Assembly (NCBI GenBank): GCA_030529305.1
Contig: JAUMXD010000043.1
Coordinates: 1 to 12,039, forward strand
Direction: 5' to 3'
DNA from: Allobrachymonas sp.
GTDB taxonomy: Bacteria; Pseudomonadota; Gammaproteobacteria; Burkholderiales; Burkholderiaceae
DNA length: 12,039 nt
The notes beneath the pieces are model-generated. The model searched no databases. It was not told where the DNA came from and saw only the letters and a program-made list of their open reading frames with translations. Made by a program: the position numbers and the translations under genes. Positions 1 through 7,668 of this stretch are shown here, piece after piece (position 1 is the stretch's first letter; the number at the start of each line of letters is the position of its first letter).

Positions 1-671
1 ATCAAGTGTTCTGGGGCAAGCGGATTCGCACGCACAGCTGGCAGTTTCCGCAAGGTGGCATCGACCGTGGCGAATCGCCCGAGCAGGCCATGTACCGTGA
101 ATTGCACGAAGAAATTGGCCTGCAGCCGCACCACGTGCGCATCGTGGCCCGAACACGCGATTGGTTGCGCTATGAAGTGCCCGACCGATTCATCCGCCGC
201 GAAGCGCGCGGCCACTACAAGGGTCAGAAACAAATCTGGTATCTGCTGCAAATGCTGGGCCACGATTGGGAGCTGAACCTGCGCGCCACCGACCACCCCG
301 AGTTCGATGCCTGGCGCTGGAACGATTACTGGGTGCCGCTGGATGTGGTGATCGAGTTCAAACGCGGCGTGTACGAAATGGCGCTGACCGAGCTGGCCCG
401 CTACCTGCCGCGCACCGAAAGCCGTAGCCGCTACTTGCGCACGGGCGCCCAGCACCGAGTGCGCGATCGGCAAGCCGCAGCAACGGTGGGCAAAGAGCCT
501 GCGTCGGGCCTGATCTTGCCGCAGCAGGCGCAGCTTGGGTCGTCGTCGCTTGAGGTGCCTGCCTTATCAGAACAGATGGCTGGCTTGCCTGCGGCAGATG
601 CCGTGTTGGCGCAAGCGGATTCGGCTTGTGCTGCAGGCTGCGAACATGGCTTACAGGAGTCAAAAGAATGA
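1..671 (+). CDS. rppH: RNA pyrophosphohydrolase RppH (5' end missing)
   Basis: RppH is a Nudix hydrolase that removes pyrophosphate from the 5' triphosphate end of mRNA and so starts RNase E-dependent decay in the cytoplasm. The reading frame is open from the window edge, with the first complete codon at 3-5. The GTG at 6 is an internal valine of the conserved VFWGKR stretch, not the start; roughly 20 N-terminal residues lie outside. The full Nudix box G-x5-E-x7-RELHEEIGL is encoded at about 54-122, right after the family-typical [10 protein letters not shown]. The conserved [18 protein letters not shown] segment lies near 358-411. After it comes a tail of about 80 residues rich in Ala, Gln and Ser, with no recognisable domain; a longer tail than the E. 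coli enzyme is common in related betaproteobacteria as far as I recall. The TGA stop at 669-671 overlaps the start of the next gene (ATGA), suggesting translational coupling. Confidence 0.93.
   Translation, partial: QVFWGKRIRTHSWQFPQGGIDRGESPEQAMYRELHEEIGLQPHHVRIVARTRDWLRYEVPDRFIRREARGHYKGQKQIWYLLQMLGHDWELNLRATDHPEFDAWRWNDYWVPLDVVIEFKRGVYEMALTELARYLPRTESRSRYLRTGAQHRVRDRQAAATVGKEPASGLILPQQAQLGSSSLEVPALSEQMAGLPAADAVLAQADSACAAGCEHGLQESKE
655..659 (+). promoter_or_regulatory. Ribosome binding site of the CNP1-like gene
   Basis: AGGAG lies inside the last codons of rppH, 8 bases upstream of ATG 668. It is the signal that decides the start of the exported protein over the in-frame ATG at 626. Confidence 0.75.
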
Positions 672-1276
672 GCGCACACCGCATGATGAAAATGCCAGCC
701 TGCAAGCCTTTGCGCTGCGCTTGGGCCTTGTTGGCAGGCGCAGCTTTGGCGGGCGCTGTGCAGGCGCAAGCCACGGTGGACGACCCCGAAGTCCTCTGGC
801 GCGAACACAACGTGCCGCCCGCACCGGCCTTGAGTACGGCGCACATGGTGCAGATCGACATGCCTGTGTATTCTGAAGTGACGGTGGGTGTGGATGTGAA
901 CAGCATCCAGGTCAATAGCCAGGATGGCGTGGTGCGTTACGTCACCTTGGTGCAGGGGCGCGATGGCGCGGTATCGGCTTATTACCAGGGCGTGCATTGC
1001 AACACCTTTCAGGGGCGTACCTATGCGCGTTATCGCTTCGACGCGCCCACGCCCGGTTGGGAAAATGTGGACGAGCCTTGGCAAGATCTGAAAGAGAAAA
1101 AATCCCGCTATGCGCGGCTGGTGGCCCAGGCCGGCGCTTGCGAAAACTACGTGCCTGCGCCCAATACACAGCAGGCCCGCCGCCTCTACGCGCGCAACGC
1201 AAAATGGCAGGGCGTGCAATGGCCGGTGCCTTCTGCGGCATCGACATCACCTGCGCAGCCTGCTGCAGCCAAGTAA
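668..1276 (+). CDS. CNP1-like family exported protein
   Basis: This is a 202-residue protein of the CNP1-like family (cryptic neisserial protein type), whose molecular role is not known. I place the start at ATG 668 because an AGGAG at 655-659 sits 8 bases before it and because it overlaps the rppH stop by 4 bases; an upstream in-frame ATG at 626 has no such signal. The N-terminus has a basic stretch, a hydrophobic core (about residues 18-30) and an AQA-type cleavage region near 33-36, so a Sec signal peptide and periplasmic location are inferred. The mature part carries conserved-looking W44, the YYQGVHC segment and two cysteines (C111, C158) that could form a disulfide. The C-terminus is a low-complexity Pro/Ala/Ser tail. 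The gene lies downstream of rppH, apparently in the same transcript, and is followed by a terminator. Family assignment is from memory of sequence features. Confidence 0.8.
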   Translation: MSAHRMMKMPACKPLRCAWALLAGAALAGAVQAQATVDDPEVLWREHNVPPAPALSTAHMVQIDMPVYSEVTVGVDVNSIQVNSQDGVVRYVTLVQGRDGAVSAYYQGVHCNTFQGRTYARYRFDAPTPGWENVDEPWQDLKEKKSRYARLVAQAGACENYVPAPNTQQARRLYARNAKWQGVQWPVPSAASTSPAQPAAAK

Positions 1277-1342
1277 TCAGTTATCTGAACGGAGCTTGCC
1301 TTTGCTGCGTGATGGCGTGAGGGCAATCGCTCCTTCCCACCC

Positions 1343-1374
1343 AAGCCCCTTGCTGGTATGGCAAGGGGCTTTTT
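1343..1374 (+). terminator. Intrinsic terminator after rppH / CNP1-like unit
   Basis: A perfect 11-base-pair stem (AAGCCCCTTGC at 1343-1353 with GCAAGGGGCTT at 1361-1371) encloses a 7-base loop and runs into a T tract ending at 1374. It is oriented for plus-strand transcription. Read on the minus strand it is followed by only two T residues, so it probably does not serve the convergent radC. Confidence 0.88.
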
Positions 1375-1509
1375 GTTGCGATTGCAGCGGGGAAAGTTGA
1401 AGGGCGACTGTTATCTGAAACAGCGCTTTGCTCCAGCGGCAAGCATGCAATGGATCAGGCGATGGCGCTCGGGTCACTAAGCTGTTGGTGGCCGATTGAA
1501 TACTGCGCA

Positions 1510-2214
1510 TCAGCGCTGCGGCGCAGCGGCTGCTGCTGGCATCAAGCCACGCTGGGCCAGCGAAACGAATCGCCCTTGCGCCACGATCAAGTGGTCGAGC
1601 ACGGCAATGTCCAGCAACCCCAGCGCTTGTTGCAAACGCTGCGTCAGCACCAGGTCGGCTTGCGAGGGCTCGATGTGGCCGCTGGGGTGGTTGTGCGCCA
1701 GAATCACGCCAGCTGCATGGTGGTGCAGGGCACGCAGCGCCACTTCGCGTGGGTAGATGCTCGCCTGGTCAATGGTGCCGGTGAAGAGCGTTTCCATGTG
1801 GATCAAGCGGTGCTGCGTGTCAAGAAACAGCACGGCAAAACATTCGTGCGCCTTGTGCGCCAGATGCATTTGCACGTATTGCGCGGCCAGTTCCGGGCTG
1901 GTCAGGTCAGCGCCTTGCTGCAATTGCTGGGCCACGGCACGGCGGGCCAGTTCCATCACGGCCAGCAGCTCGGCGCGCTTGGCGCTGCCGCCCAGGCCCT
2001 TGATGGCTTTGAGCTGCGCCGCATCGGCCGAGAGCAAGCCGGCCAGCCCGCCGCAAGTATCCAGCACCTCTTGCGCCATGAGCAGCACATTGCGCCCGGC
2101 TGTGCCCGTGCGCAGCAAAATGGCGAGCAGCTCGGCATCGCTCAGGCTGGCGGCTCCGCGTGCCAGCAGCTTTTCGCGTGGCAGGCTGTGCGTGGGCAGA
2201 TGGTCAAGTCCCAT
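1510..2214 (-). CDS. radC: RadC family JAMM/MPN protein
   Basis: This is a 234-residue protein of the RadC (UPF0758) family, a putative zinc-dependent JAMM/MPN-fold protein. The old DNA-repair assignment is doubtful and the biochemical role remains unsettled. The start MGLDHLPTHSLPREKLL matches the family N-terminus, which supports ATG at 2214 although no clear Shine-Dalgarno precedes it. A helical region with a helix-hairpin-helix-like stretch lies at about residues 56-83. The catalytic-type JAMM signature is intact: H174-N-H176-P-S-G, then S184 and D187 at the expected spacing. The length is normal for the family, and a short Ala-rich tail ends the protein. The gene is convergent with the CNP1-like gene and divergent from fkpB. 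Confidence 0.92.
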   Translation of the reverse strand: MGLDHLPTHSLPREKLLARGAASLSDAELLAILLRTGTAGRNVLLMAQEVLDTCGGLAGLLSADAAQLKAIKGLGGSAKRAELLAVMELARRAVAQQLQQGADLTSPELAAQYVQMHLAHKAHECFAVLFLDTQHRLIHMETLFTGTIDQASIYPREVALRALHHHAAGVILAHNHPSGHIEPSQADLVLTQRLQQALGLLDIAVLDHLIVAQGRFVSLAQRGLMPAAAAAPQR

Positions 2215-2571
2215 GATGCAGGTGTTGGCTTGTGCTTGGCAGCTTGAAGTGAAGAAAGCGTGGGCGCTTCAGGCCGTGCGCCTGATGATGCTGGCCTAGC
2301 CAGCCGAGGCATTGTGCCGCATGGATGCAGACGGTCAAACGCGGTGGCGGTTTGTGCTCTGGGCCGTATTGGCCTCAAACAGGTTTTATGCCTGGCTGCG
2401 CCTTGTTTTTTTGAGCGGCTTTTACAATACCGGCCAACGCATTTCGATAACGCTCTTCCTTGCGGAAGCGACATCGCACGCAGCATGCGAGCGGCATCCA
2501 TTGCTTGAATCGCTGCCCCTGATTTTTCTTTTTCTGCCGCTGGCCCGCTGGGCGGGCGGCGCTTACCCATC
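2215..2571. other. Divergent intergenic region between radC and fkpB
   Basis: There are 357 bases without a supported gene. Open frames cross it on both strands but have unremarkable low-complexity translations. It contains a TACAAT box at 2423-2428 and a small CTTCC/GGAAG hairpin at 2455-2468. A second hairpin, GCCCGC/GCGGGC at 2543-2557, lies only 14 bases before the fkpB ATG, and the region just before that ATG has no purine-rich Shine-Dalgarno. Confidence 0.6.
2423..2428 (+). promoter_or_regulatory. Possible -10 box for fkpB-ispH
   Basis: TACAAT follows a T-rich stretch and matches five of six consensus positions. No good -35 lies at 16-18 bases; TTGTTT at 2403-2408 is only 14 bases away. 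If used, it would give an mRNA leader of about 135 bases. Confidence 0.3.
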
Positions 2572-3051
2572 ATGGCCGACCCGACCACCGCTTCCACAGC
2601 CACCGTCCAGCCCGATTCTTTCCTGACCTTGCACTATCGTCTGGCGGGGGCGGAGGGTGACATCGTCAACACCTTTGCCGATGCGCCAGCCACCTTGCAA
2701 ATGGGCGATGGCACTTTGGCCGAGGCGCTGGAGCAGCGCTTGCTTGGCTTGGCCGAAGGCAGCCACATCACCTTCGATCTGCCCGCAGGCAGTGTGTTTG
2801 GCGAGGTGGACCCCACCAAGCAGCAATGGGTGCCATGCAGTGAGGTGGGCGAGTCTGATGCGGAAGACGAGCAACGCTACGTGGGCGAGGTGCTGCAGTT
2901 CACGCTGCCCGATGGGCAAACGCGCGTATCGGCCCTGGTGGCTGCGCGCGATGCCAGCAACGCCCAGGCGCCGCGCGTGCTGCTCGATTTCAACCACCCG
3001 CTGGCTGGCCAGGCGCTCACCTTTGAAGTGCAGATCATCGGCATCTTATGA
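2572..3051 (+). CDS. fkpB: FKBP-type peptidyl-prolyl cis-trans isomerase (FkpB/SlpA)
   Basis: This is a 159-residue cytoplasmic prolyl isomerase/chaperone of the SlpA type. The first FKBP half is at about residues 16-80 (LTLHYRLAG, the [17 protein letters not shown] segment and [16 protein letters not shown]). An inserted region follows at about 80-130, as in SlyD/SlpA proteins. The fold closes with the conserved [15 protein letters not shown] at 139-153. There is no signal peptide and no His-rich metal-binding tail, which separates it from SlyD. The stop overlaps the ispH start by 4 bases. The fkpB-ispH pairing is also known in Escherichia coli, which supports both calls; why the two are coupled is not established. 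No clear Shine-Dalgarno is visible before the ATG. Confidence 0.9.
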   Translation: MADPTTASTATVQPDSFLTLHYRLAGAEGDIVNTFADAPATLQMGDGTLAEALEQRLLGLAEGSHITFDLPAGSVFGEVDPTKQQWVPCSEVGESDAEDEQRYVGEVLQFTLPDGQTRVSALVAARDASNAQAPRVLLDFNHPLAGQALTFEVQIIGIL

Positions 3052-4103
3052 AGCAGCACACGCCCTCCTCTTTGCCCGATCAGTTTGCCTTGCCTGCCGC
3101 AGATGCAGCGGCTGCCACGGCTGCAGCCTCTCCGGTGCGCGAAGTGGTGCTGGCTGCGCCGCGCGGTTTTTGCGCAGGTGTGGATCGCGCCATCGACATC
3201 GTGGAGCATGCCCTGGCCAAGTTCGGCCGCCCCATCTACGTGCGCCACGAAATCGTGCACAACACCCACGTGGTGAACGATTTGCGCAAGCGCGGCGCGA
3301 TCTTCGTGGAAGAACTGGACGAAGTGCCCGCAGGGGCCACGCTGGTCTTCAGCGCCCACGGCGTGAGCAAGGCCCTGCGGCAAGAGGCCGAGCGGCGCGG
3401 CTTTCGCATCTTCGACGCCACCTGTCCGCTGGTCACCAAAGTGCATGTGGAAGTGGCCAAGCTCGCCAAAGAGGGCTACGAATTCATCATGATCGGCCAC
3501 AAGGGCCACCCCGAGGTGGAAGGCACCATGGGCCAGCTGCGCACGGGCATCCACCTGGTGGAAAGCGAAGCAGACGTGGCCCGCGTGCAGCCCAGCCAAA
3601 CCGAAAAGCTGGCCGTGGTCACGCAAACCACGCTGAGTGTGGACGACGCGGCGCAAATCACCGCAGCCATCAAGGCGCGCTTTCCGCAGATTCGCGAGCC
3701 CAAGCAGCAAGATATTTGCTATGCCACGCAAAACCGGCAAGACGCTGTCAGGGTGCTGAGCCAATCGGCCGATCTGGTCATCGTGGTGGGCAGCCCCACC
3801 AGCAGCAACAGCAATCGCCTGGCCGAACTGGCGCTCAGGCTCGGCGTGCCCGCCTATCTGGTGGACGATGCATCGGGCCTGCAGCCGCAATGGTTCGAGG
3901 GCGTGCGCACCGTGGGGCTGACCGCGGGCGCCAGCGCGCCCGAGGTGCTGGTGCAGGGCGTGATCGAGCGCATCCGCGAGCTGGGTGCCATCTCGGTGCG
4001 CAATATGGACGGCGTGCGCGAGCCGATGGCCTTTCCGCTGCCCAAGGGGCTGAAGTTGGAGGGCGATGCTGCATCCGTATCCCAATCTGCACCCGCTGCC
4101 TGA
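3048..4103 (+). CDS. ispH: 4-hydroxy-3-methylbut-2-enyl diphosphate reductase IspH
   Basis: IspH (LytB) is the iron-sulfur enzyme that reduces HMBPP to IPP and DMAPP, the last step of the MEP isoprenoid pathway in the cytoplasm. The 351-residue product has the three cluster cysteines C42 ([12 protein letters not shown]), C126 ([11 protein letters not shown]) and C224 ([10 protein letters not shown]). It also has substrate-site residues H71 (IVHNTHV), H104 (FSAHGVS), H154 and E156 (GHPEVEGT), and the SSNSNR segment near 252-257. The conserved core begins only near residue 31; the first 30 residues are an Ala-rich extension compared with the E. coli enzyme. The start at 3048 is supported by the ATGA overlap with fkpB but has no Shine-Dalgarno of its own, so translation is probably coupled. 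Confidence 0.96.
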   Translation: MKQHTPSSLPDQFALPAADAAAATAAASPVREVVLAAPRGFCAGVDRAIDIVEHALAKFGRPIYVRHEIVHNTHVVNDLRKRGAIFVEELDEVPAGATLVFSAHGVSKALRQEAERRGFRIFDATCPLVTKVHVEVAKLAKEGYEFIMIGHKGHPEVEGTMGQLRTGIHLVESEADVARVQPSQTEKLAVVTQTTLSVDDAAQITAAIKARFPQIREPKQQDICYATQNRQDAVRVLSQSADLVIVVGSPTSSNSNRLAELALRLGVPAYLVDDASGLQPQWFEGVRTVGLTAGASAPEVLVQGVIERIRELGAISVRNMDGVREPMAFPLPKGLKLEGDAASVSQSAPAA

Positions 4104-4111
4104 AAGAAGGC

Positions 4112-4155
4112 GGCCGCGCAGAGATCAAGCCATTGCCGCGCGGCCTGTTTGTTTG
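4112..4155 (+). terminator. Weak terminator-like hairpin between ispH and serS
   Basis: GGCCGCGC (4112-4119) pairs with GCGCGGCC (4138-4145) across an 18-base loop and is followed by TGTTTGTTTG. The stem is strong but the loop is long and the tail is broken by G residues. It may end part of fkpB-ispH transcription while allowing read-through to serS 50 bases further on. Confidence 0.45.
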
Positions 4156-4168
4156 CTGTCACCACTGA

Positions 4169-5539
<1,371 letters not shown>

Positions 5540-5784
5540 ATAAATCCCTGAAAACCACGCCAGGCCTGCGCTTGCGGCGGCTGGGGTGTGATCGCGGTCG
5601 CAGCAATTGCACCCGCTGCCCATTGTGTGCAGAGGGCGTATCGAACATGGGCAAGGGCATAAGCTGTTGCTGGCACGCGCATGTTCATATGCAAGCGCAT
5701 CTGCCAGGGCGCTGCTCCAAGCGTGCGTTGGCCATCATGCCCGCACCGCTGCTCGGCATTTCGCCAATTCTTTTTCTACTCACC

Positions 5785-5811
5785 AGGGGCCGCAGCATTT
5801 GCGGCCCTTTT
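5785..5811 (+). terminator. Intrinsic terminator downstream of serS
   Basis: GGGCCGCA (5787-5794) pairs perfectly with TGCGGCCC (5800-5807) over a 5-base GCATT loop, followed by TTTT. It is oriented to end serS transcription, about 250 bases past the stop codon, and insulates the haemerythrin gene. Confidence 0.85.
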
Positions 5812-5835
5812 GCATGTGTGGCTTTGGCAGGCGGC

Positions 5836-5864
5836 TTGCTGCGTGGGCGGGACTTTGCTAAAAA
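5836..5864 (+). promoter_or_regulatory. Possible promoter of the haemerythrin gene
   Basis: TTGCTG (5836-5841) and an extended -10 TGC-TAAAAA (5856-5864) are 17 bases apart, just after the serS terminator and 34 bases before the ATG. The -35 is weak (three of six matches), so this is tentative. Confidence 0.35.
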
Positions 5865-5897
5865 GCACGCCAACAACAGGGAACGGGGGCGCATCGC

Positions 5898-6389
5898 ATG
5901 AACCGCACAGACAGCAATCTTTTTGAGCAAGAACATGCCCGCATCGGCGCAGGCATGCAGGCGCATTTGCTGGCCTTGGTGGGGGCAGACTTTGCCGAAG
6001 CCTTGCAGCTCTTCGATCGCTGGCTGCAAGAGCTCATGCAGCACATCGCCATCGAAAACGAGCAATTGTTGCCCCACCTGCCTGCCGATGCGCGTTGGCC
6101 CGCGCGCATGTACGAGCTGGAGCATGAGCGCATCACCTTGCTGGCCGATGAATACCGCGCCCGGCTGGCGCAGGTCGCCCAACAGCCCCCCAGCGATGAG
6201 CCGGCGCGCCGCCAAACGGTGCTGGATTTGCTGGACGCCACCCATGCCCTGCGCCACTTGCTGGAACACCACAATCAGCGCGAAGAAATGGCGCTGGCGC
6301 ACGAGCTGCCGTTGGCCTTGCAGCAAGCCGTGTGGCCCGCGCAGCTGGAGCCTCCAACAGCCAGTCCCACAGCCAGCGCAACTAATTAG
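5898..6389 (+). CDS. Haemerythrin HHE-domain protein
   Basis: This is a 163-residue, all-helical, probably cytoplasmic protein. The pattern of His and Glu residues fits the haemerythrin HHE cation-binding fold, which holds a di-iron centre: H13 in the first helix, H49 and E53 (MQHIAIENEQLLPH), H76 with E77 (YELEHERIT), H120 (LRHLLEHH), H124/H125 and E129/E130. Such proteins bind oxygen, nitric oxide or iron, or act as sensors; nothing here tells which. The last 15 or so residues are a Pro/Ala/Ser/Thr tail of no clear function. There is no fused signalling domain and no partner gene beside it. The start at 5898 follows a loosely purine-rich stretch (AGGGAACGGGGG) rather than a clean Shine-Dalgarno. 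Family confidence is good; specific function is unknown. Confidence 0.82.
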   Translation: MNRTDSNLFEQEHARIGAGMQAHLLALVGADFAEALQLFDRWLQELMQHIAIENEQLLPHLPADARWPARMYELEHERITLLADEYRARLAQVAQQPPSDEPARRQTVLDLLDATHALRHLLEHHNQREEMALAHELPLALQQAVWPAQLEPPTASPTASATN

Positions 6390-6518
6390 CCAGCACTAAC
6401 AGTCAATGTGCGCTATGAAGCTTGAACGAGCCGGAGATGCCGTGGGCCAACAGGCACAAAAAACGATGCAGCCGTCGGTATCGCTTGTGCCGCCGCATGC
6501 GAACAGGTCACAACGCGC

Positions 6519-6524
6519 TACAAT
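6519..6524 (+). promoter_or_regulatory. Possible -10 box of tRNA-Ser
   Basis: TACAAT lies about 69 bases before the mature tRNA 5' end, in a gap that otherwise holds nothing. No strong -35 is visible; TGCGAA at 6498-6503 is 15 bases away. It has the same hexamer as the box proposed before fkpB. Confidence 0.35.
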
Positions 6525-6592
6525 CACGAGCTTGCGCCGCGCGCCGATTGACCACAGGCGGGCGGCCAGCAAAAATGCAAGATGTGCATCGC

Positions 6593-6684
6593 GGAAAGAT
6601 GGCAGAGTGGTCGAATGCGCCGGACTCGAAATCCGGTTTACAGGTCTTCCTGTAACGAGGGTTCGAATCCCTCTCTTTCCGCCA
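6593..6684 (+). tRNA. tRNA-Ser (CGA)
   Basis: This is a complete class II tRNA of 92 bases with an encoded CCA end. The acceptor stem GGAAAGA (6593-6599) pairs with TCTTTCC (6674-6680). The D arm follows with GCA/TGC. The anticodon stem CCGGA/TCCGG (6620-6624 / 6632-6636) holds the loop CTCGAAA with anticodon CGA at 6627-6629, reading UCG. The long variable arm TTACAGG...CCTGTAA is the serine identity element recognised by the SerS coiled coil. The T stem GAGGG/CCCTC (6657-6661 / 6669-6673) encloses TTCGAAT. The discriminator is G6681 and CCA is at 6682-6684. It is followed closely by an intrinsic terminator and appears to be a single-gene unit. Confidence 0.98.
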
Positions 6685-6707
6685 GTTTTTCAGCCCATGT
6701 TGTCCAG

Positions 6708-6737
6708 CCCACTGACGTTAAGCGCAGTGGGTTTTTT
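6708..6737 (+). terminator. Intrinsic terminator of tRNA-Ser
   Basis: CCCACTG (6708-6714) pairs with CAGTGGG (6725-6731) over a 10-base loop, followed by six T residues. It starts 24 bases after the tRNA CCA end. Confidence 0.88.
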
Positions 6738-7503
6738 GTTTGGGGCATGGGGCTTGCACGCCTCTTGATACAGCTTGGCGCACAGCTGCCTGACGCCATC
6801 ATCAGCAGCATCAGCGCAGTCCGTGACAGCACCGCGAGCGCTGCCGAAGCGCCAGGGCAGCTCACCCCACTATCGCGCGCCAAGGCTTGCAAGCCCTGCG
6901 CGTTGCCGATGGCGCATGGGCTATGGGGCTTGCCAGGGCTGCGGTGGTGCGGCTGCTGACGCGGACAACGCGCTGGGCGCACGTGATGGTGTCAACGCTG
7001 ATTCAAGCAGTGGTGCAGGCTGTGGGCAGGCTGTGTGGCGGGCGCTGTTGGCGCAAGCGCCATCACGGGCGGCCTGGGTTGCTGGGGGCGCTACGATGGG
7101 GTGTGTGGCACAGCGCACCGGCCTAATAAACACCCCGGAAGCATTCCAGGCCATCGTTGATGGCGGGCACAAGGTTGCCGGCGCAGGTTTTACGCGGGCA
7201 GTTGGCAATTGGGCCGCATCGTTTTGGCTGTGGGGCAGGGCGTTTGAGCGTTGGCCCAGGTTTGCGCTTCGCACACCATGCCATGCTGCGGCGCTTGAGT
7301 GCTGCAAGGCGTCGAGAATGGGACGGCAGATAGGGCGCGGTGCTTTCTTTGTTCGAATTTTGTTCGAATCGCTTGTGCTCCGGGCGTGGCCTGGCCGAGC
7401 GGTTTTTTTGCAAAACAACAATCCGGCAAAGGCATTGGCGCAGATCCGGGCATTTGCCTTGCTGCTGTGAAACTGCCGCAAAAAAGCGGCCCAAGCCCGC
7501 AAC
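6738..7503. other. Gene-poor DNA upstream of the surface-protein gene
   Basis: About 770 bases have no gene I can support. The longest plus-strand frame (6775-7470, 231 codons) has a Cys/Trp/Arg-rich, family-less translation, no Shine-Dalgarno and no convincing codon bias. The minus-strand frames are no better. Visible small signals are a tandem TTTGTTCGAAT repeat at 7348-7369 and a GCCGC-A6-GCGGC hairpin at 7475-7490. No integrase, transposase or insertion-sequence end is recognisable. It may be decayed coding sequence or a long regulatory spacer. Confidence 0.55.
7348..7369. repeat. Tandem 11-base repeat with TTCGAA cores
   Basis: TTTGTTCGAAT occurs at 7348-7358 and again at 7359-7369, exactly adjacent. 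The two TTCGAA palindromes are therefore spaced by 11 bases, about one helical turn. A third TTCGAA lies at 7652-7657, beside the Shine-Dalgarno of the surface-protein gene. A protein-binding role is only a guess. Confidence 0.5.
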
Positions 7504-7548
7504 AAAACTCAAAACATGGGGCAAAAATGCTGCAAATCGCAAGAAAAA
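7504..7548 (+). promoter_or_regulatory. Phased A-tracts (possible curved DNA / UP element)
   Basis: Short A runs at 7504-7507, 7511-7514, 7523-7527, 7534-7536 and 7544-7548 recur at roughly 7-12 base intervals in otherwise GC-rich DNA. This fits an intrinsically bent or UP-like region upstream of a strong promoter. The spacing is approximate. Confidence 0.4.
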
Positions 7549-7558
7549 TCTCACGGAT

Positions 7559-7572
7559 GTGACCCGGGTCAC
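7559..7572. promoter_or_regulatory. Perfect 14-base dyad, possible operator
   Basis: GTGACCCGGGTCAC is an uninterrupted palindrome. It lies where the -35 region of the proposed promoter (-10 at 7595-7600) would begin, about 97 bases before the surface-protein start codon. The position and symmetry suit a dimeric regulator site; no regulator is encoded nearby to pair with it. Confidence 0.45.
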
Positions 7573-7594
7573 CAAACCTTGCGAGGAAATCAAG

Positions 7595-7600
7595 TACATT
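7595..7600 (+). promoter_or_regulatory. Possible -10 box of the surface-protein gene
   Basis: TACATT matches four of six consensus positions and has no good -35 at 17 bases, so it could depend on an activator at the dyad. If used, transcription would start near 7607, directly in front of the first leader hairpin. Confidence 0.3.
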
Positions 7601-7607
7601 CCAAGCT

Positions 7608-7648
7608 AAGCCTAAGGTAGGCTTGCCCTCTGCAGAGGGTTGTTTTTT
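7608..7648 (+). promoter_or_regulatory. Leader double hairpin with terminator-like second stem
   Basis: AAGCCTA (7608-7614) pairs with TAGGCTT (7618-7624) over a 3-base loop. One base later CCCTCTGCAGAGGG (7626-7639) folds back on itself and is followed by TTGTTTTTT. The second element has the form of an intrinsic terminator but lies between any upstream promoter and the Shine-Dalgarno at 7657-7662. It could be an attenuator, a 5' stabilising structure of an abundant mRNA, or the terminator of an unseen upstream transcript. Confidence 0.6.
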
Positions 7649-7656
7649 CCATTCGA

Positions 7657-7662
7657 AAGGAA
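7657..7662 (+). promoter_or_regulatory. Shine-Dalgarno of the surface-protein gene
   Basis: AAAGGA sits 6 bases before ATG 7669, the cleanest ribosome binding site in the right half of the window. The first seven codons are AT-rich, which keeps the start region unstructured. Together these suit strong translation. Confidence 0.8.
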
Positions 7663-7668
7663 CAAGTA

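Larger units (their letters stand above)
5540..5897. other. Intergenic region between serS and the haemerythrin gene
   Basis: There are 358 bases without a supported gene. The first 245 bases after the serS stop hold no signal I recognise; the strong terminator comes only at 5785. The remaining 87 bases carry a possible promoter for the haemerythrin gene. Short frames here do not look like proteins. Confidence 0.6.

Noticed and set aside
6..8. GTG as the start of rppH
   Set aside because: The codon is the internal valine of the conserved VFWGKR segment; the frame is open to the window edge.
626..628. ATG as the start of the CNP1-like gene
   Set aside because: ATG 668 has an AGGAG at good spacing and overlaps the rppH stop; the longer form would add residues before the signal peptide.
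431..1219. 262-codon minus-strand frame opposite rppH and the CNP1-like gene
   Set aside because: Low-complexity antisense shadow of two coupled plus-strand genes.
1450..2247. 265-codon plus-strand frame opposite radC
   Set aside because: Antisense shadow; the intact JAMM motif and family start are on the minus strand.
2877..4085. 402-codon minus-strand frame opposite ispH
   Set aside because: His/Ala/Gly-rich antisense shadow; ispH motifs are intact on the plus strand.
2657..4168. 503-codon plus-strand frame over fkpB and ispH
   Set aside because: Arg/Ala/Gly-rich shadow in another frame of two clearly identified genes.
6638..6982. Minus-strand frame ending in AEREGFEPS
   Set aside because: This peptide is the well-known false translation of the antisense of a tRNA T arm and acceptor stem, here tRNA-Ser.
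7362..7370. GTTCGAATC as an attachment-site copy of the tRNA-Ser T loop
   Set aside because: Only nine bases are shared and this word is the generic tRNA T-loop sequence; no further tRNA sequence flanks it.
6775..7470. 231-codon plus-strand frame before the surface-protein gene
   Set aside because: No Shine-Dalgarno, no family resemblance, Cys/Trp-rich composition and no clear codon preference; kept only as part of the gap description.
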